In this document: positions 46,610 through 55,180 of the stretch, one piece after another
Layout: each line of letters opens with the position of its first letter
Position numbering within the stretch: the stretch's first letter is position 1
Assembly: GCF_000222705.1 (NCBI RefSeq)
Contig: NZ_AFUB01000055.1
Coordinates: forward strand, 1-64,000
Direction: 5' to 3'
Source: Streptococcus mitis bv. 2 str. SK95
Lineage (GTDB): Bacteria; Bacillota; Bacilli; Lactobacillales; Streptococcaceae
Length of the DNA stretch: 64,000 nucleotides
Program-made: the position numbers and the translations under genes
The notes under the pieces: generated by a model
The model's database searches: none
Told to the model about the DNA's origin: nothing
Seen by the model: the letters and a program-made list of their open reading frames with translations, nothing else

Positions 46610-46645
46610 AAGAACTACCAAAATGATAGTTCTTCCCAGCATTAT
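46610..46645 (-). terminator. Terminator of the iron alcohol dehydrogenase gene
   Basis: Minus strand AAGAACTATCA/TGGTAGTTCTT hairpin followed by TTTTTAAAA, 25-60 nt after the adh stop. It separates adh from the cassette unless it is leaky. Confidence 0.8.
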
Positions 46646-46669
46646 TTAGCTTCTTTTTCACTTTAAGAA

Positions 46670-47821
46670 TTAGAACAATTCTTTATAGAAGGCAATAGTT
46701 TCTTCTAAGGTTGGCATAAATGGATTTCCTGGTGCACAGGCATCAATCAAGGCATTCTTAGAAAGGTAGTCAAAGTCAAAGTCTTTTTCTTGGATACCGA
46801 GTTCAGTGAGTTTCTTTGGAATACCTACTGTTTCAGACAGTTTTTCAATCTCAGCGATAGCGTAGGCAGCACATTCTTGGTCTGTTTTCTCTTCCACATG
46901 AAGGCCCAAGGCCTTAGCTACATTGCGGAAAGCTTCTGGTACCCGTTTGGCATTTTCACGTTCTACAACTGGGAGAAGCATGGCACAGCAGACACCATGT
47001 GGCAAGTTATATACTGCACCGAGTTGGTGAGCCATAGAGTGAACATAGCCCAAACCAGCATTGTTAAAGCTCATACCACCGAGGAAGATGGCATTGACCA
47101 TAGCCTCACGCGCTTCGATATCTTGTCCATTAGCCACAGCACGAGGAAGATACTCCTTGATGAGTTCAATAGCTCCGATAGAGAGTTTCTTGGTCACATC
47201 ATAAGCACCCGGTGTTACCAAGGCTTCTACAGCATGAGTAAGAGCATCCATACCTGTCGCTGCTGTCAATCCCTTAGGTTTTGATACCATAAGTTCTGGA
47301 TCATTGACTGAGATGAGGGCTAGGCTGTTCTTATCAACCATTACCATCTTGACCTTGCGTTCTTCGTCAGTAATGACATAGTTAATAGTAATTTCTGCAG
47401 AAGTTCCAGCTGTTGTATTGATCGCAACCACTGGCAACCCTTTTTCAGCAGACTTGTGAAGTCCTTCGTAGTCCTGTGGTTTGCCACCATTTGTAGCGAT
47501 GATAGAGATACAACTAGCCGCATCCTGAGGAGATCCTCCCCCAAGACTGATAATGAAGTCACATCCATGCTCTTTCAAGGCAGCCACTCCGTCTGTGACG
47601 TTCTTGCAAGTAGGATTTGGCTCCACATCGCTAAAGATCACATATTCAATCCCTTCAGCATCTAGTGGTTTTAGGACCTTAGGTAAAATATCACTTCCTT
47701 CGATGAACTTGTCTGTCACCAAAAGGGCCTTCTTATGCCCAAGTTCCTTGATATACGGGCCTACTTCATTTACAACACCTTTACCGATAAGGTTAACTGA
47801 TGGAACGTAAAATGTAGCCAT
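46670..47821 (-). CDS. Iron-containing alcohol dehydrogenase
   Basis: 383 aa, group III (FucO/DhaT-like) dehydrogenase. NAD site GGGSPQDAASC near residue 95; metal ligands in GMDALTHAVEAL (Asp, His) and GYVHSMAHQLGAVYNLPHG (two His). It reduces short aldehydes such as lactaldehyde or oxidises alcohols and diols; the exact substrate is unknown. It has its own promoter overlapped by a palindrome and a cre-like site, and a terminator. I recall a near-identical pneumococcal protein near the fucose genes, so its position here suggests relocation. Confidence 0.9.
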   Translation of the reverse strand: MATFYVPSVNLIGKGVVNEVGPYIKELGHKKALLVTDKFIEGSDILPKVLKPLDAEGIEYVIFSDVEPNPTCKNVTDGVAALKEHGCDFIISLGGGSPQDAASCISIIATNGGKPQDYEGLHKSAEKGLPVVAINTTAGTSAEITINYVITDEERKVKMVMVDKNSLALISVNDPELMVSKPKGLTAATGMDALTHAVEALVTPGAYDVTKKLSIGAIELIKEYLPRAVANGQDIEAREAMVNAIFLGGMSFNNAGLGYVHSMAHQLGAVYNLPHGVCCAMLLPVVERENAKRVPEAFRNVAKALGLHVEEKTDQECAAYAIAEIEKLSETVGIPKKLTELGIQEKDFDFDYLSKNALIDACAPGNPFMPTLEETIAFYKELF

Positions 47822-47866
47822 ATGCTTTTCCTCCTGCGCCTCTGCGCTATTTGATTATTTACTATA

Positions 47867-47914
47867 AGTATACGACCTTATAAGAAGTTTTACAAATATT
47901 TGTAAGCGTTTTAA
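47867..47914 (-). promoter_or_regulatory. Alcohol dehydrogenase promoter with palindromic operator and cre-like site
   Basis: Minus strand TTGTAA (47890-47895), 17 bp, TATACT (47867-47872). The -35 is half of a perfect 16-bp palindrome TTACAAATATTTGTAA (47890-47905). A cre-like TTAAAACGCTTACA (47901-47914, one mismatch to TGWAANCGNTNWCA) overlaps it, suggesting CcpA repression plus a second regulator. Confidence 0.7.
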
Positions 47915-47949
47915 GTAAAAAATCAGTAAAGAAGCACTGGTCACGTTTT

Positions 47950-47995
47950 TAAACAAAAAAGCTCCAAAAAGACTAATTTCATCTCATTGGAACTT
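47950..47995 (-). terminator. Terminator of the 147-aa lipoprotein gene
   Basis: Minus strand AAGTTCCAA/TTGGAGCTT (arms 47987-47995, 47959-47967) followed by TTTTTTG. Confidence 0.75.
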
Positions 47996-48006
47996 CTACT
48001 TAATCA

Positions 48007-48450
48007 TTATTGCTTAGTTAATACCACTCGGTCAGATGCCTCTCGGTCCATATCATCGATAATCAATTGATTACCATTAACCGTGTAAATTTTGACATCA
48101 TCACCGATAATGACACGTTGATTTTCTGGCTCAAAGGTGACTTGCTTGATTTCCTTATCTCCATCTGGCTCGACCTCAGTCCATGTACCAGTTTTACCTG
48201 TTACAACAAGAGTGATTTGGTCATTCTCATCTTTTCCAGTATAGGTACCATCGATATTCGTAGGTTGAGCTACAGTAGTGTCCTGACTTGAGGATGCCTG
48301 TGGTTGACTAGCACTTGTAGCAGTGCTAGAAGATGATTCTTGTTGAGTAGATGATTGCTGGGTAGGGGCTTGTACCTTAGGTCCACAAGCTGCTAAAAGA
48401 CTAAGAATTGCTAGGGAAGCAATAGAAAGTGTGAATGTTTTCGTTTTCAT
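48007..48450 (-). CDS. Small surface lipoprotein
   Basis: 147 aa. Signal peptide with lipobox LLAACG (Cys near residue 22), then a Ser/Thr/Gln-rich linker to about residue 65. A small beta-rich domain follows (IDGTYTGKDENDQITLVVTGKTGTW), reminiscent of lipocalin-like/DUF domains found in streptococcal lipoproteins. Anchored on the outer face of the membrane. Function unknown. Confidence 0.88.
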   Translation of the reverse strand: MKTKTFTLSIASLAILSLLAACGPKVQAPTQQSSTQQESSSSTATSASQPQASSSQDTTVAQPTNIDGTYTGKDENDQITLVVTGKTGTWTEVEPDGDKEIKQVTFEPENQRVIIGDDVKIYTVNGNQLIIDDMDREASDRVVLTKQ

Positions 48451-48537
48451 AGCGATTTCCTTTCTTTTGCGCTAATGTATTTCTGAAATCGTTTTCGAGT
48501 TTTCCTATCCCCAGTATAGCAACCTAAACCTAGAAGG

Positions 48538-49788
48538 TCAACTAATCTCATCGCTTCCTACCAAACTTGCTCGCACTTCCGAGATAAAGTAGAGGGAGCC
48601 CGTCACGAAAAGCAGGTCCTGATCATTGGCATTTTCTTCAAATTCGCTGATAAAATCACGATAAGAGTCAACCAGTTTATAACCCGCCACATCCTTCTCA
48701 TCCAAAGAACCTTGGTAGTCAAAGCCTGTTACCTTAAGTTCCACCTGAGGCAACTGCTCCGTTAGATAGCCTAACATCCCCTGATAATCCTTGCGTTTAA
48801 GGGCACCAAAAAGGACATGAACCTGGTAGCCTTGCTGGATTTTCCCCTGTATAAACTCTACTAGACGAGTCAAGGCTGGCAGATTGTGAGCCCCATCTAG
48901 GTAGATTTTCGGACGAATCCGTTCCAATCGACCCGCCCAATGTGTTTCTTTCAAGGCCTGTCTGATAAGCTCTTCTTCGACCCTTTCCTCTCTTGACGCC
49001 ATAAATAGAAGAAAGGTTTGTAAAGCCAAGGCGGCATTTTCTTGCTGATAAGCACCTTCCAAACCGATTTCAAGCTGGGAAAAGCTTGCTAGGCTGCTTG
49101 AGAAATTTCCAGTTTTCAAGGTGAAGTCTTGCCCAGTTTGATAAATGTCTACGTCTAACTCTCTTGCTCTTTTTTGACAGACAAGTTTAGCTTCTGGAGC
49201 GAGCTTGGCAATGACCGCCTTCTTTCCAGCCTTGAAGATACCAGCTTTCTGCTCTGCTATTTCTTCCAAACTATCGCCCAAGGTCTCCTGATGATCTAAC
49301 CCAATGGAAGTAATAACTGCAATCTCTCCTGTTACGACATTAGTGGTATCAAGCAGACCACCAATCCCCACTTCTAGCAGGACTAGATCCACGTCCTGCT
49401 CTTTAAAGTAAAGCAAAGCAATCAAGGTCAACAACTCAAAGAAAGACAATTGGTCATGTGTTTCCAAAAGAGTTTTTTCCATCTCCTTGACTTGGTTAGC
49501 TGTACGAATAAAATCTTCATCAGCAATCGGTTGTCCATTGATACAAATTCGATCATTGATACTGATGATATGGGGAGAGGTAAAAGTACCAACTTTTTTA
49601 CCATGAGCAACAAACAACTCCCTCATAAAGGCAATAGTTGATCCCTTGCCATTGGTCCCTGTCACGTGGATAATAGGATAAGTCTTCTCAGGATTCCCCA
49701 GCAAATCCACTGCTTGCTGCATTCGTCCAAGTCCAGATCTAAAGTTTAAACCAATCCGACTATGAAGCCATTCTTCTACTTCAAACAT
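48538..49788 (-). CDS. folC: Folylpolyglutamate / dihydrofolate synthase
   Basis: 416 aa from the start at 49788 (MFEVEEWLHSRIGLNF), preceded by AAGGAGATATGC. The ATG 36 nt earlier is not family-like. ATP loop HVTGTNGKGST near residue 42 and GLDHQETLGDS are Mur-ligase features; IYLDGAHN is conserved in FolC. Adds glutamates to folates. The class cannot tell dihydrofolate synthase from polyglutamyl synthase activity. Confidence 0.93.
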   Translation of the reverse strand: MFEVEEWLHSRIGLNFRSGLGRMQQAVDLLGNPEKTYPIIHVTGTNGKGSTIAFMRELFVAHGKKVGTFTSPHIISINDRICINGQPIADEDFIRTANQVKEMEKTLLETHDQLSFFELLTLIALLYFKEQDVDLVLLEVGIGGLLDTTNVVTGEIAVITSIGLDHQETLGDSLEEIAEQKAGIFKAGKKAVIAKLAPEAKLVCQKRARELDVDIYQTGQDFTLKTGNFSSSLASFSQLEIGLEGAYQQENAALALQTFLLFMASREERVEEELIRQALKETHWAGRLERIRPKIYLDGAHNLPALTRLVEFIQGKIQQGYQVHVLFGALKRKDYQGMLGYLTEQLPQVELKVTGFDYQGSLDEKDVAGYKLVDSYRDFISEFEENANDQDLLFVTGSLYFISEVRASLVGSDEIS

Positions 49789-49844
49789 GCATATCTCCTT
49801 AACAAAAGTACATTCCACTACCACAACAAAGTATAATTACAAGT

Positions 49845-49877
49845 AAAAAGCGAGGTCGGGACAAAAATCCCGACCTC
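49845..49877 (-). terminator. Terminator at the end of the ireB operon
   Basis: Minus strand GAGGTCGGGA/TCCCGACCTC (arms 49868-49877, 49852-49861) with a GCTTTTTAC tail. Confidence 0.85.
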
Positions 49878-49929
49878 TTACCTGGTTAGCTAATCACTAG
49901 CTAGTATGAATTTTAGCGCAGGGCTAAAA

Positions 49930-50050
49930 ACGTCCACTGGACTCACCAGCTCTCTCTTATTTCAAGGAGCTAGGCTAAAAACGTTCCCCGAACGTTCCAA
50001 CTCTTCTAATTTTCAGGAGTTGGGCTGATACAGTCTCCCAGACTGTATCA
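49930..50050. repeat. Array of five short palindromes/hairpins
   Basis: In order: GTCCA-C-TGGAC (49932-49942), AGCTC/GAGCT (49948-49971), AACGTTC-CCC-GAACGTT (49980-49996), CCAACTC/GAGTTGG (49997-50023), TGATACAGTCT-CCC-AGACTGTATCA (50026-50050). The last includes the stop codon of the UPF0473 gene. The phrase GGCTAAAAACG repeats between units, so the array grew by duplication. Confidence 0.85.
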
Positions 50051-50353
50051 CTCCTCCATAAAGCTGTTGAAGACTTCTTCAATCATATTCCATTCATCTT
50101 CTGAGTCTTCTGGGATTGGTTGCAATTCGCCTTCTGTTCCGTCTTCATTTTCGATGAATGAGTAAGCTTGGATTTCAACTTCGCCGTTTTCATCTTCTTC
50201 TGCGTTAACTGGCACTAGAAGAACATAGTTCTTACCAAATTCTTCTTTCCCGTCAATGGTCAAAAGAATTTCAAATAAGGTTTCATTTCCTTGCTCGTCT
50301 ACTAGTGTAATCAATTCACGCTCTTCGTGGTCATGGTTGTGATCGTGTGACAT
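50048..50353 (-). CDS. UPF0473 (DUF1292) protein
   Basis: 101 aa, strongly acidic, with a His-rich start ([13 protein letters not shown]). It occurs next to ruvX and ireB across Firmicutes. Function unknown. Its stop codon lies inside an 11-3-11 palindrome. Confidence 0.92.
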   Translation of the reverse strand: MSHDHNHDHEERELITLVDEQGNETLFEILLTIDGKEEFGKNYVLLVPVNAEEDENGEVEIQAYSFIENEDGTEGELQPIPEDSEDEWNMIEEVFNSFMEE

Positions 50354-50368
50354 AGTTTCTCCTCTGTC

Positions 50369-50788
50369 TTAAAATTTTCTATCTAAATAATTTTGCAAAA
50401 TCAGCTGAGCAGCCAATTTATCAATGACTTTTTTTCGCTTGTTGCGACTGATGTCAGCCTGCTCAATCAACATACGCTCAGCTGCGACTGTCGTCAAGCG
50501 CTCATCTTGATACTCTACTGGCAAACTAAAAAGTTCCTCTAGTTTTGCTCCGTAGGCTTGACTAGCTTCTACTCGCGGACCGCTGGTATTGTTCATGTTT
50601 TTAGGCAGACCTACCACAAAGCGTTCCACCTTATAGCTGTCAACCAATTCCTTGATACGGTCAAAACCAAACTGGCCCTGATCCTCATTAATCTGGATGA
50701 TTTCAAGTCCCTGAGCGGTGAATCCCAGTGGATCGCTAATGGCCACACCTACCGTTTTTGAACCGACGTCCAATCCCATAATTCTCAT
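50369..50788 (-). CDS. ruvX: Holliday junction resolvase-like RuvX (YqgF)
   Basis: 139 aa, RNase H-fold nuclease. [16 protein letters not shown] at the N-terminus (catalytic Asp), VGLPKNMN and [12 protein letters not shown]. Implicated in pre-16S rRNA 5' processing and in Holliday junction resolution. 3 nt after the ireB stop. Confidence 0.95.
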   Translation of the reverse strand: MRIMGLDVGSKTVGVAISDPLGFTAQGLEIIQINEDQGQFGFDRIKELVDSYKVERFVVGLPKNMNNTSGPRVEASQAYGAKLEELFSLPVEYQDERLTTVAAERMLIEQADISRNKRKKVIDKLAAQLILQNYLDRKF

Positions 50789-50791
50789 AGA

Positions 50792-51058
50792 TTATAGATC
50801 GACTCCTTGTCCTTTAAGGTAATAGCGCACCAATTCTTCAACAATTTCATCACGCTCATACTTACGGATTTGATTTCGTGCATTGTTGTAACGAGGAACG
50901 TAGGCAGGGTCTCCACTCAATACATAACCGACGATTTGATTTATCGGATTATAACCCTTTTCATTCAGAGAAGCATAGACATCTGTCAACGTTTCACTGA
51001 TTTCCTTCTTGTTGGAATCATCCAATTTAAAACGTACAGTTTCTTCAGTAAATCCCAT
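50792..51058 (-). CDS. IreB family regulator (UPF0297)
   Basis: 88 aa ([24 protein letters not shown]). In Enterococcus IreB is phosphorylated by the PASTA kinase IreK and restrains cephalosporin resistance; the streptococcal kinase counterpart is StkP. Conserved Thr residues are near the N-terminus. First gene of the ireB-ruvX-UPF0473 operon. Confidence 0.92.
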   Translation of the reverse strand: MGFTEETVRFKLDDSNKKEISETLTDVYASLNEKGYNPINQIVGYVLSGDPAYVPRYNNARNQIRKYERDEIVEELVRYYLKGQGVDL

Positions 51059-51088
51059 TCTAACACCCTCTTTCCTTAGAATAGTACT

Positions 51089-51117
51089 ATTATAGCATAT
51101 TTCCTTACGTTCTACAA
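51089..51117 (-). promoter_or_regulatory. Promoter of the ireB operon
   Basis: Minus strand TTGTAG (51112-51117), 17 bp, TATAAT (51089-51094) with an extended TGC. Confidence 0.8.
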
Positions 51118-51145
51118 TTAAGTCAATCCATTTATTTGGATTTTC

Positions 51146-51715
51146 TTACTGTTCTGTCGCACCATTTGCCACTCTGTCTGCGATATACTGACTTGGGTCC
51201 TGTTGCAAAAGACTCTCTAAGCCAAGATTTTTCAAATAATCTGTCTGTGACGCCTTTTTGACATCCAAGACTTGTAAATCATAGGTCGTTGTGGTCTGGA
51301 TTTCAGTCTCACTGAGCAGTTTGGTTTCAAGTGTAAAACCTGCCAATTTGCGCGCTTCCTGAAGCATTTCATCCTTTTCTTCTGCTTCTAAAAGAGCTTT
51401 TTGAGTTTCTTCAAGACCGTGGTCAGCGATAAAGGATTTCAATTCCTCACTTAAGGGCCGTATCTGCCGAATAACCAATTTTAGAAATTGTTTCCCTTTA
51501 TAGGTAATGGTTTGCGTTTGCTTGACGCCATCTCCTGACTCAGGGAAAATCAAAGTCTTGGTCACAATCGTATTCTTTTCCGCATTTTCCAAAACTGGCA
51601 GAGTAGACTGGAGCGTTTCGGATTCATGTTTTGAACTGGATGTCGTTTCCTTCTTTTGGCTACATCCTGCAAGTAGCAGGAGGAGAGTAGCTGCGCCAAT
51701 TACTATCTTTTTCAT
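51146..51715 (-). CDS. DUF1307 (YehR-like) lipoprotein
   Basis: 189 aa. Signal peptide with lipobox LLAGCS (Cys near residue 19), a short Ser/Thr linker, then a YehR-type domain (TITYKGKQFLKLVIRQ ... DYLKNLGLE). Surface lipoprotein of unknown function. The start region AUUAUGAAAAAG is perfectly complementary over 12 nt to csRNAs A, B and D in this window. Confidence 0.88.
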   Translation of the reverse strand: MKKIVIGAATLLLLLAGCSQKKETTSSSKHESETLQSTLPVLENAEKNTIVTKTLIFPESGDGVKQTQTITYKGKQFLKLVIRQIRPLSEELKSFIADHGLEETQKALLEAEEKDEMLQEARKLAGFTLETKLLSETEIQTTTTYDLQVLDVKKASQTDYLKNLGLESLLQQDPSQYIADRVANGATEQ

Positions 51716-51742
51716 AATTCCTCACATGATTTTTTGATAAAA

Positions 51743-51772
51743 AATGAACAAGGCTAGGAGATACCCCAGCCT
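51743..51772 (-). terminator. Terminator of the Spx gene
   Basis: Minus strand GGCTGGGG ... CCTAGCC hairpin followed by TTGTTCATTTTTTA. Confidence 0.65.
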
Positions 51773-51778
51773 CGATGT

Positions 51779-52177
51779 TTATAGAGCTGCACGCAAACGT
51801 GCTTCTGCATTTTCTACATTACGGACAGAGCGTGGTAAAAAGGCACGGATATCATCTTCTTTGTAACCGACCTGCAAACGCTTCTCGTCAACTAGAATAG
51901 GACTTTTTAAGATCCGTGGCGTTTCCATGATTAAGTTGAGTACTTCATTCACACTCAAATCTTCGATGTCAACTCCTAAAGCTTTCGCATAGCGGTTTTT
52001 TGATGATACAATGCTGGCAATTCCATTATCTGTCTTTGTCAGAATATCAAGTAGTTCTTCTCTCGTAATCCCTTCTTTACCAAGGTTTTGTTCTTTATAA
52101 CTTAACTGGTGTGCGTTGAGCCAAGTCTTCGCTTTCTTACAGCTTGTGCAACTGGAGACGGTATAAATCTTAATCAT
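51779..52177 (-). CDS. spxA: Spx/ArsC-family transcriptional regulator
   Basis: 132 aa. Redox motif CTSC at residues 10-13 (YTVSSCTSCKKAKTW), the length and the RPI-like segment ILKSPILVDEKRLQVGY are those of Spx, which binds the RNA polymerase alpha C-terminal domain under thiol stress. Streptococci have two Spx proteins; which one this is cannot be decided here. Confidence 0.92.
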   Translation of the reverse strand: MIKIYTVSSCTSCKKAKTWLNAHQLSYKEQNLGKEGITREELLDILTKTDNGIASIVSSKNRYAKALGVDIEDLSVNEVLNLIMETPRILKSPILVDEKRLQVGYKEDDIRAFLPRSVRNVENAEARLRAAL

Positions 52178-52218
52178 GTGCCTACCCCTTTCGCTACATG
52201 TTACTATCAGTTTAGTCT

Positions 52219-52227
52219 ATTATACCA
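52219..52227 (-). promoter_or_regulatory. Extended -10 promoter of the Spx gene
   Basis: Minus strand TGGTATAAT (TATAAT at 52219-52224); weak -35 TCGCAA. Confidence 0.6.
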
Positions 52228-52311
52228 TAAAAAACATCCGACTTGCGACCTATTTTTAAAAAAATTTAACTTTTTTAGCGATTTCCGTACTTTTCCCTTG
52301 ACAAAATCAAT

Positions 52312-54972
52312 TTATAGCCAACTTTTAAATTTTTTGATATAGATTCGTTTCACTACTGTAACACTGATCATATAGAGAACGATTATCAAGAGCAAAAAAA
52401 GGAAATAAATTGGTTTCAAAGGGATTAAACGAAGGAGGCCAGCGATTGAAGAATAGGGAAGGAAGGTCACAAAACTGGCTGCTAGCAAGGTTGTTCCAAG
52501 AACAAACCATGATGGACGACTTTGCAAGAAAGGAAGCTTTGCTGAACGAAGCATATGGATAACCATGGTTTGGGACCACATGGATTCAATGAACCAACCT
52601 GTCTGGAACAAGATGATAAAGCCCGTTGCGGACTCTGCTCCGTGGACATAGGCTTGACCTGTCGCCATTGGAACAATGATAAAATAGAGCAAGATAAAGG
52701 TCAAAATATCGAAGGCAGAAGAAATTGGCCCCATCCAAATCATAAAACGAGTAATGGACTGAGCCTCCCACTTATGAGGCTTCTTCAAGAAGTCTTCATC
52801 CACATTATCAAATGGCAAGGCAACACAAGAAAGGTCATAGACAAGATTCAAAACAATTAAGTGAATGGGGGCCATGGGAAGGAAAGGCAAAAAGATACCA
52901 GATACTAAGAGTGAAAGAATATTCCCGAAATTAGAGCTGACCGTCATCTTGATATATTTGGTCATATTAGCATAGACTTTGCGACCTTCAACCAGACCTT
53001 TTTCAAGCACCATCAAATCTTTATCTAGTAAAATGACATCAGCTGTTTCTTTGGCAATATCCACTGCTGTATCAACAGAAATCCCCACATCTGCTACTTT
53101 CATAGAAGGGGCATCATTGATCCCATCTCCCATATAGCCGACACAATGTCCGTTGGATTTGATTTGTAAGATGATTCGTGCTTTTTGATCAGGAGAGAGT
53201 TTGGCAAAGACGGTCACCTTCTCGACTGCTTGGGCCAACTCTTTGTCCGACATGGCATCAATATCAGAACCCAACAAGATTTGATCAACGTCTAAACCAA
53301 CTTTTTCACATACTGCTTGGGTTACCTTCTCATTGTCCCCAGTCAAGATCTTGGTTTGAACACCGTGCTCTAACAAAGCTTGAATAGCAGGTGCTGCTGA
53401 TGGTTTTGGTGGGTCTAGGAAAGCAAGATATCCTGTTAGAATCATCTCCTTTTCATCTTCAACGGAGTAAGCAAAACCTTCTTTTAGGCCTGTTTTATAG
53501 GCGACTCCCAAGACTCGCAATCCCTGTTGATTAAGTTGGTCCACTTCTTTTAAGATTTCCACTCGGATATCATCCGTCAAAGAACTAATCTGACCTTGAT
53601 ATTCCACCTGGGTTGAAATCGCAAGCATTTCCTCTAGGGCACCCTTGGTTACCAAACTAACAACTTCGTTTTCATCCTTGACGATAACACTCATCCGTCT
53701 GCGTTCAAAATCAAAGGGCAATTCATCTATTTTTTGGAAGCTAGTATCCAAACTTTGTAAAATAGCGTGTTCTTTAGCTTCTTTTTCAGTTCTACTGATA
53801 ATGGCACGGTCCATCAAGTTTTTCAAACCCGTTTGAAAATAGGAATTGAGATAGGCACGTCTCAACACAGACAAATCCAAATCTCCATGTATATCCAAAG
53901 GATATTCAAGGACAATTTCGTCTTGGGTAAGGGTTCCGGTTTTATCCGTGCATAGGATATCAATAGCACCTAGGTCCTGTATGGCATTGAGTTTTTTGAT
54001 GACGACTTTTTCCTTAGCCATGATAATGGAGCCTTTTGCTAGACTGGCCGTGATGATCATAGGAAGCATCTCAGGTGTAAGCCCGACTCCTACGCTCAAA
54101 GCAAATACGCCAGCTTCTAACCAATCTCCATCTGTCAAGCCATTAGAGAGAAACACGATGGGAACCATGACTAACATCAAACGGATTAAGAGCCAAGAGA
54201 TGCTGTTCATCTCCCGCTCAAAAGAGGTCGGTTCGTCATAGGTATTGAGGGTCTGCTCGATTTCTCCCATCATGGTGTCATCACCGACTGCTAGAATCAA
54301 AGCCTTAGCACTTCCTGATATCACGTTGGTTCCCATAAAGGCGAGCGCTTCTGCTTCTAGCAGACTATCAAAATTTGACTGACTCATTTTAGATAAGGCC
54401 AGTTTTTCAACCGAATCACTTTCACCTGTCAAACCAGACTGTTGGACAAAGAAATCACGTGATTCAATTAAAATGAGGTCTGCTGGAATCATATCCCCAG
54501 CACTTAATTTGACTATATCTCCAACGACCAAATCTTCAATTGCGACCTCTAAACTCTGGCCTTCGCGAATCACCGTGGCTGTGTTCACAATCATTTTTGA
54601 TAGATTGGTCGCAGCCTTGTCACTCCGTAATTCTTGAACAAAGCGTATGCCACCAGAGATTAGAACGAGAACGACGATGATGATAGAGGTCGTCGGATCT
54701 TCTTGTCCAGGCTTTGCCAACCAGACATTGGTCACCATGGAAATCATAGCGATGACCAGCAGGATGATTGTAAATGGATTGATAATAGATTCGTAAATTT
54801 TTTTGAGAATACTGTCTTCTTGACCTTTGGTGATGGTGTTTTCGCCATAGAGGTCACGATTTTTCTCCACCTGCTCCTCAGTTAAGCCTGTTAGACTTGT
54901 CTTATAAAAAGATAGAGTTTCGTTTAAAGGTGTGTGAATAGCTGCTGCTAATCTTTCTTTTGTAGTTTTCAT
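52312..54972 (-). CDS. mgtA: Magnesium-translocating P-type ATPase
   Basis: 886 aa, P3B-type Mg2+ importer. Phosphorylation site CTDKTGTLTQD near residue 345, TGES in the actuator (QQSGLTGESDSVEK), GDGINDAPSMKVADVGISVD in the hinge, and about ten membrane helices. It brings Mg2+ into the cell down-gradient with ATP use. It is monocistronic behind a 350-nt leader with an M-box riboswitch, terminator, leader peptide and hairpin, which confirms the Mg2+ assignment. Confidence 0.95.
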   Translation of the reverse strand: MKTTKERLAAAIHTPLNETLSFYKTSLTGLTEEQVEKNRDLYGENTITKGQEDSILKKIYESIINPFTIILLVIAMISMVTNVWLAKPGQEDPTTSIIIVVLVLISGGIRFVQELRSDKAATNLSKMIVNTATVIREGQSLEVAIEDLVVGDIVKLSAGDMIPADLILIESRDFFVQQSGLTGESDSVEKLALSKMSQSNFDSLLEAEALAFMGTNVISGSAKALILAVGDDTMMGEIEQTLNTYDEPTSFEREMNSISWLLIRLMLVMVPIVFLSNGLTDGDWLEAGVFALSVGVGLTPEMLPMIITASLAKGSIIMAKEKVVIKKLNAIQDLGAIDILCTDKTGTLTQDEIVLEYPLDIHGDLDLSVLRRAYLNSYFQTGLKNLMDRAIISRTEKEAKEHAILQSLDTSFQKIDELPFDFERRRMSVIVKDENEVVSLVTKGALEEMLAISTQVEYQGQISSLTDDIRVEILKEVDQLNQQGLRVLGVAYKTGLKEGFAYSVEDEKEMILTGYLAFLDPPKPSAAPAIQALLEHGVQTKILTGDNEKVTQAVCEKVGLDVDQILLGSDIDAMSDKELAQAVEKVTVFAKLSPDQKARIILQIKSNGHCVGYMGDGINDAPSMKVADVGISVDTAVDIAKETADVILLDKDLMVLEKGLVEGRKVYANMTKYIKMTVSSNFGNILSLLVSGIFLPFLPMAPIHLIVLNLVYDLSCVALPFDNVDEDFLKKPHKWEAQSITRFMIWMGPISSAFDILTFILLYFIIVPMATGQAYVHGAESATGFIILFQTGWFIESMWSQTMVIHMLRSAKLPFLQSRPSWFVLGTTLLAASFVTFLPYSSIAGLLRLIPLKPIYFLFLLLIIVLYMISVTVVKRIYIKKFKSWL

Positions 54973-55004
54973 TGGTTTCTCCTATCTGTATGAATGATGT
55001 GTTT

Positions 55005-55068
55005 CATACACAGAGACCAATCACTTTATAAGGGCAGAACGACACAAATCAGCGATTGGCTGTGTATG
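55005..55068 (-). promoter_or_regulatory. Second hairpin of the mgtA leader
   Basis: Long stem just upstream of the mgtA ribosome site: arms 55060-55068/55005-55013 (CATACACAG/CTGTGTATG) and 55051-55059/55017-55025 (CCAATCGCT/AGTGATTGG), with a 3-nt bulge. Its 5' half lies inside the leader-peptide ORF, so ribosome movement there would open it. Confidence 0.7.
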
Positions 55069-55097
55069 TGCGGTTCTGGATGATCGTCAATTTGCAT
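55026..55097 (-). CDS. mgtA leader peptide (23 codons)
   Basis: Starts at 55097 after AAGGAGACAGACG, a strong ribosome site; reads MQIDDHPEPHIH and on to VVLPL-stop. It lies between the M-box terminator and mgtA. The early DDHPEP resembles the acidic/proline run of Salmonella MgtL (MEPDPTPLP), which destabilises ribosomes at low Mg2+. It is likely regulatory and not functional as a protein. Confidence 0.65.
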   Translation of the reverse strand: MQIDDHPEPHIHSQSLICVVLPL

Positions 55098-55132
55098 CGT
55101 CTGTCTCCTTTCCTTGTTCTAAAACAGTAGAA

Positions 55133-55157
55133 AATCCCACCATAAAATGGCAGGATT
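55133..55157 (-). terminator. M-box expression-platform terminator
   Basis: Minus strand AATCCTGCCAT/ATGGTGGGATT (arms 55147-55157, 55133-55143) followed by TTCTACTGTTTT. The T tract is imperfect. Preceding T-rich sequence may form the alternative pairing. Confidence 0.65.
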
Positions 55158-55180
55158 AAAAAACTAATTATCTGTTTTTT

